From assembly GCF_000765475.1 (NCBI RefSeq), contig NZ_JRHO01000005.1:1-64000 (forward strand): DNA of 64,000 nucleotides, given 5' to 3'. Below the pieces are notes generated by a model, which ran no database searches, was not told the DNA's origin, and was given only the letters and a program-made list of their open reading frames with translations. Position 1 is the stretch's first letter. Each line of letters opens with the position of its first letter. The stretch is from Methanococcoides methylutens. Lineage in GTDB: Archaea > Halobacteriota > Methanosarcinia > Methanosarcinales > Methanosarcinaceae. The position numbers were made by a program, and so were the translations under genes. Positions 8,390-18,395 of the stretch are shown in pieces.

Positions 8390-9001
8390 TTAGTCCTTTT
8401 TAGCATACACGATGCTGAAGTAGTTTCCTTTCTCAGGGATCTCTTCTGACTTCTTGATAATAACTTCCCTGTCCGAGAAGAGTCTCTCTGCAAAGACAAA
8501 TTCGTTATATCCTTCCTTCCTGTATTCATCCATGATCTCTTTTGGATGGACTGCCTTGAGCCTGATCTTGTGCTTCTTTTCAGATCCGTCACTGACTTCA
8601 AAGGAGCTGTCAACTTCTGCATCAGCTCTTGCAGCAAAGGACGTTATTGAACTTATCCCCGGTACTGTTGAAGTTTCAACGTCTGGGTAATGCTTGTTCA
8701 TGACACGCTTCAGGTGTGTGAATGTGGAAAAGAAATTTGGATCGCCGATAAGGCCGAAAGCAACATTTCCGTTCCTTGATTCATCTGCAATAAGGTCAGC
8801 ATTCTTCTTCCATACTTCGTTGAGAACATCGTAATCCCTCAACATGGGGAAATCCAGAATCTCTGGTGTCGCATATGGTTCTACAAGTTTTGCTGCCATA
8901 TCTCCAGGTACATACACCTTATCACTGTTCTTGAGAATTTCCACAGCTTTAAGTGTAAGAAGTTCCGGGTCGCCTGGGCCAAGTCCTACTCCTATCAACA
9001 T
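8390..9001 (-). CDS. cbiL: Cobalt-factor II / precorrin-2 C20-methyltransferase (CbiL)
   Basis: A 203-residue SAM-dependent methyltransferase that methylates C20 of cobalt-sirohydrochlorin, the first methylation committed to corrins. The N terminus has [20 protein letters not shown], then [18 protein letters not shown] and [14 protein letters not shown], the CbiL pattern. It is somewhat short compared with the 220-240 residues of many CbiL proteins. An AT-rich stretch between this gene and cbiT (9004-9050) could hold an internal promoter. Confidence 0.93.
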   Translation of the reverse strand: MLIGVGLGPGDPELLTLKAVEILKNSDKVYVPGDMAAKLVEPYATPEILDFPMLRDYDVLNEVWKKNADLIADESRNGNVAFGLIGDPNFFSTFTHLKRVMNKHYPDVETSTVPGISSITSFAARADAEVDSSFEVSDGSEKKHKIRLKAVHPKEIMDEYRKEGYNEFVFAERLFSDREVIIKKSEEIPEKGNYFSIVYAKKD

Positions 9002-9067
9002 TTTTCTATCTCCACTGTATTATAAATATTATACATTATGTATTTATTAAAGGCGTCAGTTCCTTTT

Positions 9068-9625
9068 TCATTCACTCTGCAGTTTACCTACTACAATATA
9101 GACTGGGTTCTCGGGTTTGAACATGGTTTCGCCTGTAAGTTCATAACCCCTGGTAATGGTGACGTGGATAACTTCTGAGAATATTCCCAGTTCTTTCATC
9201 TTATTCATCACAATGACCACGGTTTCGATCCTTACCGCGTTAACAACAATATTTCTTGCCTTTTTCTTATAGAGCACATCCAGTACCTTGGATATGTTCT
9301 TTGTCCCGCCTACAAATGCACAGTCAATGGATCCTATCTCAGCGTTCTCATCAATAGATTCGGAAGATTCCCCACTAATTAGTGTAACATCCTCAACGCC
9401 GAAGTTCCTGAAGTTCTGTCTTGCAACATCGATGGCTTTTTCTCTCGCATCGATGGCAACGACCTTAAGGCCACGTGCTATTTTCGATGCTTCAATAGAA
9501 ACAGCACCTGTTCCACATCCTACATCATAGAATGTGATCCCGTCTTTCAGGTCCATTTTTGATAGTGATATCGCAATGACCTCTGGCTTTGTTGGCCCTC
9601 CGCTTATGTGCAATAGATCTGACAT
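9068..9625 (-). CDS. cbiT: Cobalt-precorrin-6B C15-methyltransferase, decarboxylating (CbiT)
   Basis: A 185-residue class I methyltransferase that methylates C15 and decarboxylates the C12 acetate chain. Visible are ISGGPTKPEVIAISL, the SAM-binding YDVGCGTGAVSIEAS at about 35-50, and IDCAFVGGTKNISKVLDVL. CbiE, its usual partner for C5 methylation, is not encoded nearby. This gene heads the minus-strand cluster, and only 76 bases separate its start from the divergent cobQ gene, so the two promoters share that interval. Confidence 0.95.
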   Translation of the reverse strand: MSDLLHISGGPTKPEVIAISLSKMDLKDGITFYDVGCGTGAVSIEASKIARGLKVVAIDAREKAIDVARQNFRNFGVEDVTLISGESSESIDENAEIGSIDCAFVGGTKNISKVLDVLYKKKARNIVVNAVRIETVVIVMNKMKELGIFSEVIHVTITRGYELTGETMFKPENPVYIVVGKLQSE

Positions 9626-9701
9626 TTTTCACCTAACTAAAGTAAATTGGAGTTAATTAGATATAGCATAATAAACGTTGTCACATAAAAGGTTGTTGTG
9701 A

Positions 9702-11177
9702 ATGAATACTAAAAAACATCTGTTAATATTGGGAACAGCATCTCATGTTGGCAAGAGTGCAATTGTGACTGGTCTTTGTCGCATACTTTCAGCTAACCAT
9801 AAGGTTGCTCCTTTCAAAGCACAGAACATGAGTCTTAACTCATGGATTACACAGGACGGGAAAGAGATCGGCATCGCTCAGGCAATACAGGCGATGGCAG
9901 CAGGCATTGAGCCGACTGCAGACATGAATCCTGTACTGCTTAAGCCCAAAGGGGATCGTGTTTCACAGGTAATACTTCTGGGGGAGCCCTATGCTGACAA
10001 AAGTGCAGGCTCATACTATGACTCCATAGAGGAAACTCATGATGTTCTCAGAGGTTCACTTCAAAGGCTCGCAGATGGGTACGATATCATTGTTATGGAA
10101 GGCGCCGGCGGCGCTGCTGAGATCAATCTCTATGAGCGCGATATTGTCAATATCGGTACTGCAAGACTGACCGATGCGCCTATCATTCTGGTAGGGGATA
10201 TCGAAAGAGGTGGTGTTTTTGCAAGCCTTTATGGTACAATTGAGCTCCTGCCTGAGGATGTACGTAAGAATGTCTGCGGTTTTATCATAAACAAGTTCAG
10301 GGGCGATCCTACAATACTGGAGTCCGGTCTTACTGAGCTTGAAGAGCGCACAGGTATTCCTGTTCTTGGAGTTCTTCCACACTTCAAGCTGCGCATTCCT
10401 TCGGAGGATTCCGTATCCATTGGTGACAAGTCCTCTGAAGATGCCGGAGTTCATGATGTTGATATTGCGGTCATACGCCTTCCCAGGATCTCCAATTTCA
10501 CGGATTTCGAGCCTCTGGAACGTATGGCAAAGGTAAGATATGTGGATCTTGACGATGACCTTGGTACTCCTGATGCTATCATAATCCCTGGGACTAAGAA
10601 CACTACCAGTGACTTGCACGATCTAATGGAAAGTGGCATGGCTGGAAAAATAAGGTCTTTTAATGGTAATGTCCCGATACTTGGTATCTGTGGCGGTTAC
10701 CAGATGCTTGGAAATTCAATTGTTGATTCCGGCATTGAAGGCGGCGAATCTGATCGCTTTGAGGGTCTTGGCCTGCTCGATATTGATACTGTGTTCGATG
10801 CATATGAGAAACGAACGGTTCAGGTAACGAAGACCATTAACGAATGTGGTCCTATTCTAGGGTGCATAAATGGTGAGGTTGTAAAGGGATATGAGATCCA
10901 TATGGGTATGTCAACATCAAATAGACCGGTTTTCGGAGATGATGGTTGCGCTGATGAAAGTGGTCTTGTGATCGGCACATATCTTCATGGATTATTTGAG
11001 AACCAGAATGTCAGGCATGCTCTTGTAAGATATCTGGCTGAAAAGAAAGGTCTGGTCTTTGAAGATGAGGATATTCCTGACATTGATCCTTATGACGAAC
11101 TTGCTGATGTTATGCGAGAACGTTTGGATATGCCTCGTATCTATGAAATGCTTGGATTGGGTCCTGAAGGGCTCTGA
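9702..11177 (+). CDS. cobQ: Cobyric acid synthase (CobQ/CbiP)
   Basis: A 491-residue glutamine-dependent amidotransferase that amidates side chains b, d, e and g of adenosyl-cobyrinate diamide. The N-terminal half is a dethiobiotin-synthetase-like ATPase (LLILGTASHVGKSAIVTGL at about 7-25, KAQNMSLNSW, VMEGAGGAAEINL). The C-terminal half is a class I glutaminase with PILGICGGYQMLG, whose Cys is the nucleophile, and GTYLHGLFEN, whose His belongs to the triad. It is divergent from the cbi genes and serves the same pathway. A long pyrimidine tract follows the stop (11180-11235) and probably ends the transcript. Confidence 0.96.
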   Translation: MNTKKHLLILGTASHVGKSAIVTGLCRILSANHKVAPFKAQNMSLNSWITQDGKEIGIAQAIQAMAAGIEPTADMNPVLLKPKGDRVSQVILLGEPYADKSAGSYYDSIEETHDVLRGSLQRLADGYDIIVMEGAGGAAEINLYERDIVNIGTARLTDAPIILVGDIERGGVFASLYGTIELLPEDVRKNVCGFIINKFRGDPTILESGLTELEERTGIPVLGVLPHFKLRIPSEDSVSIGDKSSEDAGVHDVDIAVIRLPRISNFTDFEPLERMAKVRYVDLDDDLGTPDAIIIPGTKNTTSDLHDLMESGMAGKIRSFNGNVPILGICGGYQMLGNSIVDSGIEGGESDRFEGLGLLDIDTVFDAYEKRTVQVTKTINECGPILGCINGEVVKGYEIHMGMSTSNRPVFGDDGCADESGLVIGTYLHGLFENQNVRHALVRYLAEKKGLVFEDEDIPDIDPYDELADVMRERLDMPRIYEMLGLGPEGL

Positions 11178-11383
11178 TCCGCATTTTACTTTTCCTTTTC
11201 TTTCTTTTTCTTTTTCCTTTTTTCTCTTCAGATTACATCTATCCTCTTTTTGCATTGATTTCTTCTTTTGTTTCCTGCTGATGTATTTACATTCTCAGTT
11301 TCATCAGCATTTGTGCTATGTGGATGTGTCTTGATGTGCCATTGTATTCTCTATCTCTTTTTTCCTTTATGCGAACTGAATAA

Positions 11384-11435
11384 AGTTTATATACAAAGAC
11401 ATTTGTTATACATTATTGTACACAATTATACATTA
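11384..11435 (+). promoter_or_regulatory. trp promoter with a 20-bp-spaced direct repeat and TGTACA element
   Basis: A TATA box (AGTTTATATA, 11384-11393) lies about 60 bases before the trpD start. Downstream, TTATACATTA occurs at 11406-11415 and again at 11426-11435, exactly 20 bases apart, so both copies face the same side of the helix. Between them is the inverted repeat TTGT-AC-ACAA (11416-11425), which contains TGTACA at 11417-11422. TGTACA is the core of the TRP box bound by TrpY in Methanothermobacter. Binding here by a TrpY-like repressor is inference. Confidence 0.55.
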
Positions 11436-11453
11436 ATGCAAGAAGGTATCATA

Positions 11454-12515
11454 ATGAAACGTTGTCTCCAAAAATTAATTGATGGTTATGATCTGACAAT
11501 GGCCGAGGCAGAAGCAGCCATGGGGCAGATACTCGAAAATGCTACAGATGCGCAGATCGGTGCATTTGTAATGGGTATGAAGATGAAAGGTGAGACTCCG
11601 GAAGAGGTCGCAGGATTTGTAAAGGCCATGCTGAAAGAGGCCAATCTGATATCTCCTGAAGTATCAGGTACTCTTGTGGATATAGTTGGTACAGGTGGTG
11701 ACCGCCACAACACTATCAATATTTCAACAACAGCTGCTATTGTTGCAGCAGCTGCAGGGGTCACTGTGGCAAAACACGGTAACTTTTCCTTCACATCCCT
11801 CTCGGGAAGTGCGGATGTCCTTAGAGAGCTTGGCATAAAGATCGACCTTGATCACGATCAGGTCAAAAAATCGATTGAGGACATTGGAATTGGTTTTATG
11901 CTCGCCCCAAAGTTCCATCCTGCAATGAAGAGAGTAGTAGGACCACGGAAAGAGCTTGGGGTAAGGACTATGTTCAATATTCTCGGCCCTCTGACAAATC
12001 CTGCGGGTGCAAAGTCACAGGTAATAGGTGTCTTCGACAAGAGCCTGTGCAGGCTTATGGCAGAAGTTCTCTGCAGGCTTGGGAAGGAGCATATACTAGT
12101 ACTTCATGGTGATGGAATGGATGAGATCAGCACCATTTCCGAAACATACGTTGTTGAGCTCAAAAACGGTGTAATCTCAACATATACAATAAATCCTGAG
12201 GACCTGGGGGTCCCGAGGGCTAAAGCTACTGATATTGTGGGTGGTACTCCGGAAGAGAATGCCCGGGATATTCTTTACATCTTCAATGGTGAAAAAGGTC
12301 CGAAACGTGATATTGTCGTCGTCAATGCTGCAGCTGCGATCTATGTTGCAGGTATGGCTGATTCCATAAAGGAAGCCATCCCGATTGCAGAAGAAGCAAT
12401 TGATAGTGGCAAGGCATTAGATAAATTGAAGCAGTTCATCGAATTCACATCCGGCGAAAAGGTGGAAAATGAATCACTCAACACGTGTCAAAGTATGCGG
12501 CATGAAGTCTGTTGA
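11454..12515 (+). CDS. trpD: Anthranilate phosphoribosyltransferase (TrpD)
   Basis: A 353-residue enzyme joining anthranilate to PRPP, the second step specific to tryptophan synthesis. It shows the family sequence DIVGTGGDRHNTINIST, VAKHGNFSFTSLSGSADVLRELG (close to the classic KHGNRSSSSKSGSADVLE), and FNILGPLTNPA. The start is ATG 11454 behind AGAAGGT. An open frame continues upstream to 11268 but encodes a Cys-rich stretch alien to the family and runs through the promoter. Its end overlaps trpF by 47 bases. First gene of a trpDFEG operon. Confidence 0.96.
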   Translation: MKRCLQKLIDGYDLTMAEAEAAMGQILENATDAQIGAFVMGMKMKGETPEEVAGFVKAMLKEANLISPEVSGTLVDIVGTGGDRHNTINISTTAAIVAAAAGVTVAKHGNFSFTSLSGSADVLRELGIKIDLDHDQVKKSIEDIGIGFMLAPKFHPAMKRVVGPRKELGVRTMFNILGPLTNPAGAKSQVIGVFDKSLCRLMAEVLCRLGKEHILVLHGDGMDEISTISETYVVELKNGVISTYTINPEDLGVPRAKATDIVGGTPEENARDILYIFNGEKGPKRDIVVVNAAAAIYVAGMADSIKEAIPIAEEAIDSGKALDKLKQFIEFTSGEKVENESLNTCQSMRHEVC

Positions 12516-13143
12516 AGACGTCGATCTCGCAGTAAGTTCAGGTGCAGATGCTGTTGGTTTCATAACCGATGTTCCTGTTGAAACGCCAAGGAAGATCGAT
12601 CTCAAAAAGGCAGAAGAACTTGTTTCTCATGTGCCTTTTTTTGTGGATTCAGTATTGGTTATCATGCCAAAGTCTGCCACAGAGGCTATTGATATGATTA
12701 ATTCCATAGGACCTGATGTGGTTCAGATACACAATGCTCTTGGTATTGATGATATGGGATATGTTCGTGATAATACAGATGTTAATATAATTCGCACCTT
12801 CCATGTTCCTTCGGAAAGTAATGTGCTGATGAATGAACTTGTAAGTGAGATCAATTTGCTTTCATCTGAGGATCTTATTGATGGCATCCTGCTGGATTCT
12901 TATGTTTCCGGTAAGGTCGGTGGTACAGGTCAGGTCCATGATCTTTCTATAAGCAGGCAGGTCGTGGAACTTGTGGATCTCCCTGTGGTACTGGCAGGTG
13001 GCCTGAATGCTGAGAATGTTGCAGAGTGTTTAAAGCAGGTCTCTCCCTTTGCTGTGGATACAGCTTCAGGTGTTGAAACCGATGGGATAAAGGATGCTGA
13101 AAAGATAAGGCGTTTTGTAAAAGAGGTTAGGTGTGCAAGATGA
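12469..13143 (+). CDS. trpF: Phosphoribosylanthranilate isomerase (TrpF)
   Basis: A 224-residue TIM-barrel enzyme that isomerises phosphoribosylanthranilate to the carboxyphenylamino-deoxyribulose phosphate. KVCGM at residues 8-12 contains the catalytic Cys, DGILLDSY holds the second catalytic Asp region, and PVVLAGGLNAENV and VDTASGVET form the phosphate-binding end. ATG 12469 is the only usable start before the conserved strand, so the 47-base overlap with trpD looks genuine. Its stop overlaps the trpE start (ATGA). Confidence 0.95.
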   Translation: MNHSTRVKVCGMKSVEDVDLAVSSGADAVGFITDVPVETPRKIDLKKAEELVSHVPFFVDSVLVIMPKSATEAIDMINSIGPDVVQIHNALGIDDMGYVRDNTDVNIIRTFHVPSESNVLMNELVSEINLLSSEDLIDGILLDSYVSGKVGGTGQVHDLSISRQVVELVDLPVVLAGGLNAENVAECLKQVSPFAVDTASGVETDGIKDAEKIRRFVKEVRCAR

Positions 13144-14711
13144 TATCGTTCGATCTTACAAAAGATGAGTTCACAAACCTTGTGAATATTTCAGAGAAAC
13201 CTGCACTTGTACAGCTGATGGCTAAAGTAAGGTCGGATTGTACTCCTTTGCAGTTATATACAACTTTCCAGGCTGAAAATTATTCTTACATGCTTGAATC
13301 GGTGGAAAAAGAAAAAAGGCATGCACGTTTTTCCTTTGTTGGTGCTTATCCTGATGTTGTTGTTAAGATAAGTGGACGCAAGCTTACTCTTGAATACGGG
13401 TTAGATTCTGTACTTATCGATGCTATTCGTTCAAAGCTGGATCTTGAATTTAAGAACATTGTAGACGACGGTTCCGTTCTGATGGCCGATATAATGGATG
13501 GCTCCGATGTGGTGGATGCACTACGTACAGTATTCCCTACAGCCGATGGAACTGATCTTCTAAATGAGAATAGGTTTGACAGACAGACATTCCTTGGAGG
13601 TGCCATCGGTTACAATGGTTATGACATGATCTACGACTGCTGGTTGGATATTGAAAGGAGCCACCAGTCAGATGTACCGGACATGCAGTTCATTCTTACT
13701 ACCCGGACATTTGTCTTTGATCACCTGACCGATGAGACTTACATGGTGGTGACGCCATTTGCAGGATTGGATTGCGATCCCGGTAAATTGTATGATGATG
13801 CGCTGAATGAAGCTGAACATATGTGCCAGTGTCTTCGCGATGCAGCCGCTGTCCGGCTTGGCGAAGTGCCGGCGGTGTCTGGCTCATCAGAAGCTGTCTG
13901 CAATATGGATCAGGATGCATTTGAAAATGCAGTACGTGCAGCAAAGCAGCATATTCTGGATGGGGATATCTTCCAGGTGGTACTTTCCAGACGATATTCG
14001 ATGGAAATAGAACAAACTCCTCTGGAATTATATCGTACCCTCAGGGATATCAATCCCAGTCCGTATATGTACCTGTTCAGTTTCCGCGACCTGGACATTG
14101 TGGGTGCTAGTCCAGAGACCCTTATGACAGTTCATGAGCGCAAGGTAATAACAAATCCTATCGCAGGAACATGCCTTCGGGGTAAAGATGAAGCTGAGGA
14201 TGATGAATTTGCTGCTGCGATGATGTCCGATAAAAAAGAGCGTGCTGAGCACGTTATGCTTGTGGACCTTGGTAGGAATGATGTACGTATGGTCTCAAAG
14301 TCCGGTTCGGTAAAGGTCAGTGATTTCATGAGCGTTGTGAAATATTCTCATGTGCAGCACATAGAAAGTACTGTTTGCGGGGAACTTCGACCCGAATGTG
14401 ATCAGTTCGATGCCACACGAGCTATTTTCCCTGCAGGAACTCTTTCAGGTGCTCCTAAAATAAGGGCAATGGAGATAATTGATGAATTTGAGCCATCAGC
14501 ACGTGGTATCTATGGCGGAGGGGTTGGATATTACTCGTGGAACGGTGATGTGGATACGGCCATTGTAATAAGGACCGTAATTATCAAGGATGGTGTTGCC
14601 AATGTACAGGCAGGGGCCGGTATCGTTGCAGATTCCGATCCGACTTATGAATATGAGGAAACAGAACGCAAGATGGCTGCCATGATCGCTGCCATAGGGG
14701 GTAAACGATGA
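13140..14711 (+). CDS. trpE: Anthranilate synthase component I (TrpE)
   Basis: A 523-residue chorismate-using subunit that converts chorismate and ammonia to anthranilate. The N-terminal region has MLESVEK, close to the LLES element that forms the tryptophan feedback site. The C-terminal catalytic domain shows FQVVLSRRY, NPSPYMYLF, GASPETLM, PIAGTCLRG, ERAEHVMLVDLGRND and FPAGTLSGAPKIRAMEII. I chose ATG 13140, which overlaps the trpF stop, rather than GTG 13131; GAGGTTAGG lies upstream. It overlaps trpG by four bases (ATGA), as expected for the two subunits of one complex. Confidence 0.96.
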   Translation: MISFDLTKDEFTNLVNISEKPALVQLMAKVRSDCTPLQLYTTFQAENYSYMLESVEKEKRHARFSFVGAYPDVVVKISGRKLTLEYGLDSVLIDAIRSKLDLEFKNIVDDGSVLMADIMDGSDVVDALRTVFPTADGTDLLNENRFDRQTFLGGAIGYNGYDMIYDCWLDIERSHQSDVPDMQFILTTRTFVFDHLTDETYMVVTPFAGLDCDPGKLYDDALNEAEHMCQCLRDAAAVRLGEVPAVSGSSEAVCNMDQDAFENAVRAAKQHILDGDIFQVVLSRRYSMEIEQTPLELYRTLRDINPSPYMYLFSFRDLDIVGASPETLMTVHERKVITNPIAGTCLRGKDEAEDDEFAAAMMSDKKERAEHVMLVDLGRNDVRMVSKSGSVKVSDFMSVVKYSHVQHIESTVCGELRPECDQFDATRAIFPAGTLSGAPKIRAMEIIDEFEPSARGIYGGGVGYYSWNGDVDTAIVIRTVIIKDGVANVQAGAGIVADSDPTYEYEETERKMAAMIAAIGGKR

Positions 14712-15298
14712 AAATACTGTTTGTTAACAACCGGGATTCGTTTGTGTGGAATCTTGTGGACTATGTATCCATGTTCGAATCTGATACACTGGTCGTTCCA
14801 AACACTATCTCTGTAGATGAGGTTCGGGAAATATCTCCTGATGCAATAGTCATATCCCCAGGTCCTGGAAACCCTGGAAACAGTCGTGATGTCGGGAGTT
14901 GCATTGAGATCATCCATGAATTTGGTGATAGGGTCCCTATACTTGGAGTTTGTTTTGGCCATCAGTCTATAAACACTGCTTTTGGTGGGTCGGTAGGTCA
15001 TTCAAAGGGTGGTCCGGTGCATGGCAAGGCTTCAATAGTAATACATGACACTTCATCTCTGTTCGATGGGGTGCCAACTTCATTCTATGCAGGTAGGTAT
15101 CACTCTCTTTCAGTTGAAAGGCTGGCAGAAGATCTGGAAATAACTGCACAGGATGAGAATGGTCTGATCATGGGGATCAAGCATAAAGAACATCCGATCT
15201 ATGGCGTCCAGTTTCATCCGGAGTCAGTCCTGACACCTGAAGGTTTGAAGCTCATTGAAAATTTCCTGAAAATTGCAGGTATGGGGACGAAGGATTAA
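14708..15298 (+). CDS. trpG: Anthranilate synthase component II, glutamine amidotransferase (TrpG)
   Basis: A 196-residue class I glutaminase that supplies ammonia to TrpE. The triad is visible: Cys in PILGVCFGHQSI, and His plus Glu in YGVQFHPESVLTPEG. The N terminus (FVNNRDSFVWNLVDYV) and ISPGPGNPGNS are typical. It is the last trp gene here; trpC, trpB and trpA are not in the window, so indole-glycerol phosphate synthase and tryptophan synthase must be encoded elsewhere. An adenylate-kinase-like gene follows 26 bases later. Confidence 0.96.
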   Translation: MKILFVNNRDSFVWNLVDYVSMFESDTLVVPNTISVDEVREISPDAIVISPGPGNPGNSRDVGSCIEIIHEFGDRVPILGVCFGHQSINTAFGGSVGHSKGGPVHGKASIVIHDTSSLFDGVPTSFYAGRYHSLSVERLAEDLEITAQDENGLIMGIKHKEHPIYGVQFHPESVLTPEGLKLIENFLKIAGMGTKD

Positions 15299-15324
15299 TG
15301 TCCATTGGCAGCATGTGAATATGC

Positions 15325-15870
15325 ATGATCATCGGACTTACCGGAACTCCTGGTACAGGTAAAACCTCTGTTTGCAGGATACTTGAGGGTCGTGGATATC
15401 GTGTTATACACATGAACGACCTTATCAAGAATGAACATCTTTACAGTGAGGTCGACGAGGCACGGGATACTGTTGTAGCTGATATGGATAGGGTGCTCTC
15501 TCGTGTGTGTGAACTTGTGGGTGATGATGAAGTTGTGACTATACTTGACAGCCACATGTCACACTACATTGCTGACATTGTGATAGTGTTGCGAACTGCT
15601 CCTTCTGAACTTAAGAAACGTCTGGAAGCTCGTAATTATTCTGATGCCAAAGTGCAGGAGAATGTTGAGGCTGAAGGTCTTGATGTGATCCTTGTGGAAT
15701 CTGTGGAATGGTGTCAGCTGGTCTATGAGGTAGATACCACTGGCAGAAATGCTGGTGATGTTGTCGAGGATGTTGAAACGATAATCTCCGGTATCCTTTC
15801 AGGCGATGATACTCTTGTTTACTCTCAATACAAGCCAGGTTCGTTCGACTGGAGTGAAGATATCTTTTAA
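15325..15870 (+). CDS. Putative adenylate kinase, AK6/Fap7 family
   Basis: A 181-residue P-loop kinase with Walker A GTPGTGKTS at residues 6-14 and the RNYSDAKVQENVEAE motif characteristic of the AK6/Fap7 group. These proteins have adenylate kinase and ATPase activity and, in eukaryotes and archaea, help late small-subunit ribosome maturation with uS11. Length matches archaeal members. It follows trpG closely but has no metabolic link to it, so co-transcription may be accidental. Confidence 0.9.
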   Translation: MIIGLTGTPGTGKTSVCRILEGRGYRVIHMNDLIKNEHLYSEVDEARDTVVADMDRVLSRVCELVGDDEVVTILDSHMSHYIADIVIVLRTAPSELKKRLEARNYSDAKVQENVEAEGLDVILVESVEWCQLVYEVDTTGRNAGDVVEDVETIISGILSGDDTLVYSQYKPGSFDWSEDIF

Positions 15871-15882
15871 AATTGTAATGCT

Positions 15883-16080
15883 TTATTTTGGGATTGGTTT
15901 GTCGGGTGTAACGCCATAATATTCCGTTCTAGCTTTCCCCCATATGCAGCCGTTTTTTCCAACGATCTTCAATTCAATTTTTTGAAGTGCTTTGCCTATG
16001 CTACTTCCCGCTCTTGCAGATCTGCAAACAGGGCAGTATTTTTCACAGAATACCGGAGCTTTTCCTTTTGTTGCTGTCAT
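15883..16080 (-). CDS. Small conserved-looking CxxC protein, function unknown
   Basis: A 65-residue basic protein. It has a cysteine cluster at residues 12-19 (CEKYCPVC), a further Cys at about 45 (GCIWGKARTEYYG), and ends TPDKPIPK. The pattern suggests a zinc- or iron-binding mini-domain; two CxxC-like pairs would need Cys45 as the extra ligand. I recognise no named family. It is convergent with the AK6 gene (12 bases apart). The ordered motifs, the TAA stop and absence of an alternative gene on this interval favour a real gene. Confidence 0.6.
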   Translation of the reverse strand: MTATKGKAPVFCEKYCPVCRSARAGSSIGKALQKIELKIVGKNGCIWGKARTEYYGVTPDKPIPK

Positions 16081-16281
16081 TTTGTGATCTCTTTTAGCTT
16101 GTCTGATGAAAAATGTGATTCTCCTATCATCATAAATTATATGTTAGTGTCCGCTGATATATTTGACTGTCATAAATGTGTACAAAACAACACTTAGTGT
16201 AGTAAAATAACTCTCTTCTTAAGACAAAAATTGATATACTTTTCAATCATTTCAGTTATATATATCAAAAGGAGGATTTTT

Positions 16282-16746
16282 ATGAAATTCGCAAAGATAG
16301 GAATTATTTTACTTTTAATGGCTATACTGGTGGTATCGGGTTGTTCCGATTCGAAAGAAAATCCTGAGGAAGTTTCAGAAATAGCTGTAGATCTCGGTGT
16401 AGATGTTATCAGTACATCGTTTGATGACCTTGGTGTTGTCTATTGTGATCCTGATATCTCTGATGATGAAATTGCAGCTCTTGTAAATGAAGAATACAAA
16501 GGCAACTTTGTTCAGTGGACCGGCACTATATATGCAGTTACCAATAATGGGAAGTCATATACTGCACAGGTGCGTCATTGTCCTGATTCTCTTTCAGATG
16601 CAGCTGTTACTTTCAAGGCTGATCAGAATGATGCTGCATCCAATCTCATAAAAGGTCAGGAGATCACCTATGTTGGAAGGATCACTCGCTACCGGGATGG
16701 CGGCGGTGGCTTCTGGGTGGAAGAAGCTTCGATTGTATCTGAATAA
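16282..16746 (+). CDS. Predicted lipoprotein with an OB-fold-like domain
   Basis: A 154-residue secreted protein. The signal sequence ends in LVVSGC, a lipobox with Cys at about residue 21. The mature part has an acidic linker and then a beta-rich segment (FVQWTGTIYAVTNNGKSYTAQV, KGQEITYVGRITRYRDGGGGFWVEEA) that resembles an OB-fold of the tRNA-anti-like type. The start is ATG 16282 behind a strong AAAGGAGG (16268-16275); longer in-frame versions lack this signal. A TATA-like ATATATATAT lies at 16257-16266. Function unknown. Confidence 0.75.
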   Translation: MKFAKIGIILLLMAILVVSGCSDSKENPEEVSEIAVDLGVDVISTSFDDLGVVYCDPDISDDEIAALVNEEYKGNFVQWTGTIYAVTNNGKSYTAQVRHCPDSLSDAAVTFKADQNDAASNLIKGQEITYVGRITRYRDGGGGFWVEEASIVSE

Positions 16747-16770
16747 TTTAAAAAGTATTAAATATCATGA

Positions 16771-16800
16771 TGGTGACATTGTTCACCACATGTCTTTTTT
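16771..16800 (+). terminator. Hairpin terminator between convergent genes
   Basis: TGGTGA (16771-16776) pairs with TCACCA (16783-16788), a six-base stem with a six-base loop, followed after ACATGTC by six Ts (16795-16800). It lies 25 bases after the lipoprotein stop. Archaeal termination depends mainly on the T-tract, and the stem is additional support. Confidence 0.5.
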
Positions 16801-16821
16801 GATAAAAGAAATCTCTTTTAA

Positions 16822-17358
<537 letters not shown>

Positions 17359-18395
17359 TCAACGGAATGGAGCACCTTCGCATTCGAATGTGAACTTTTC
17401 GTACACTTCTTTGTAGTGTTCAGAGTTGTTGTTGTGCTTCATTGTTGCCAGTTTTTCAATGAGGCTGATTCCCGGCTTTGGATCTTCCATGAACTCGAGT
17501 TCACTTTCGACCATCTTGAAATACTTCTCACCTGCATCGGTGCGGAGAAGCACACAGTTCCAGCCATCTGGGGTACCTACTGAACCGACGGCGATGTCAG
17601 CAAAGACTGATGTGTAGTCATTGCAGTGGTGGCATGGGTTTCTTGCATGTGGGGCAACCTCTGCGATTTTTACGCTGTGCTCTTCACCATCTTTGGTGTA
17701 TGCCCAGAATTTACCTTTACCGAAATCCATCTTGACAACATCTTCAGCTTTTACGCCCATGATCTCTGGTATGATCTTATCTGTCATTACATCGCCATAG
17801 AAACTTTCCATGCAAAGTAAACCTACGATAAGAACAATCTTGTCATTGACATTTTCTGAAATAAGTCTAGCACCGTGTGCCTGGCATGGTACACCGATCA
17901 CAGCGATCTTTTCATACTCACTGAATGGATCTCTGAGCATAGAAAGAACTGAATCATAGGTATACTTGGTACCTTTTGCCTTTTCAACATCATCTGGACT
18001 AGTGAAAAGTTCAAGTTCGGTTTCCCATTTTTCGTTTCTAGTGATTCCGACAACACAGTCGATTTCACCCTGTCTTAGGAGTGACCGAGCAATAGCGGAA
18101 GTAACACCACCGTCCTGACCGGCAATGTTGCTCTTTGCAGCGAGGAAGCTTCGAACGTTTGCAAATTCATCTTCGAAGTAACCGTCTACAACCGGGCAGA
18201 TCCTGCTGCATGTAAGGCAACCCTCACATACATTTGGTGCAGCACCATGTGAGTAAAGCGAAAGATTGTCCGGATCCCGGATCTCTGCAGCTTTCTCTCC
18301 CATTACTATTGCACCGGCAGGACATGCTGATACGCATGCCCCACAAGCGGTACAGACGTCATGCTCGATGACGTCCATTATTTTCGGATGGACCA

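Noticed and set aside
9626..9701. Cobalamin riboswitch between cbiT and cobQ
   Set aside because: The 76-base divergent spacer is too short and AT-rich and lacks the conserved B12-box sequence.
11268..11453. N-terminal extension of TrpD
   Set aside because: It would run through the TATA box and repeat region, encodes a Cys/Leu-rich stretch foreign to TrpD, and ATG 11454 has a proper ribosome site.
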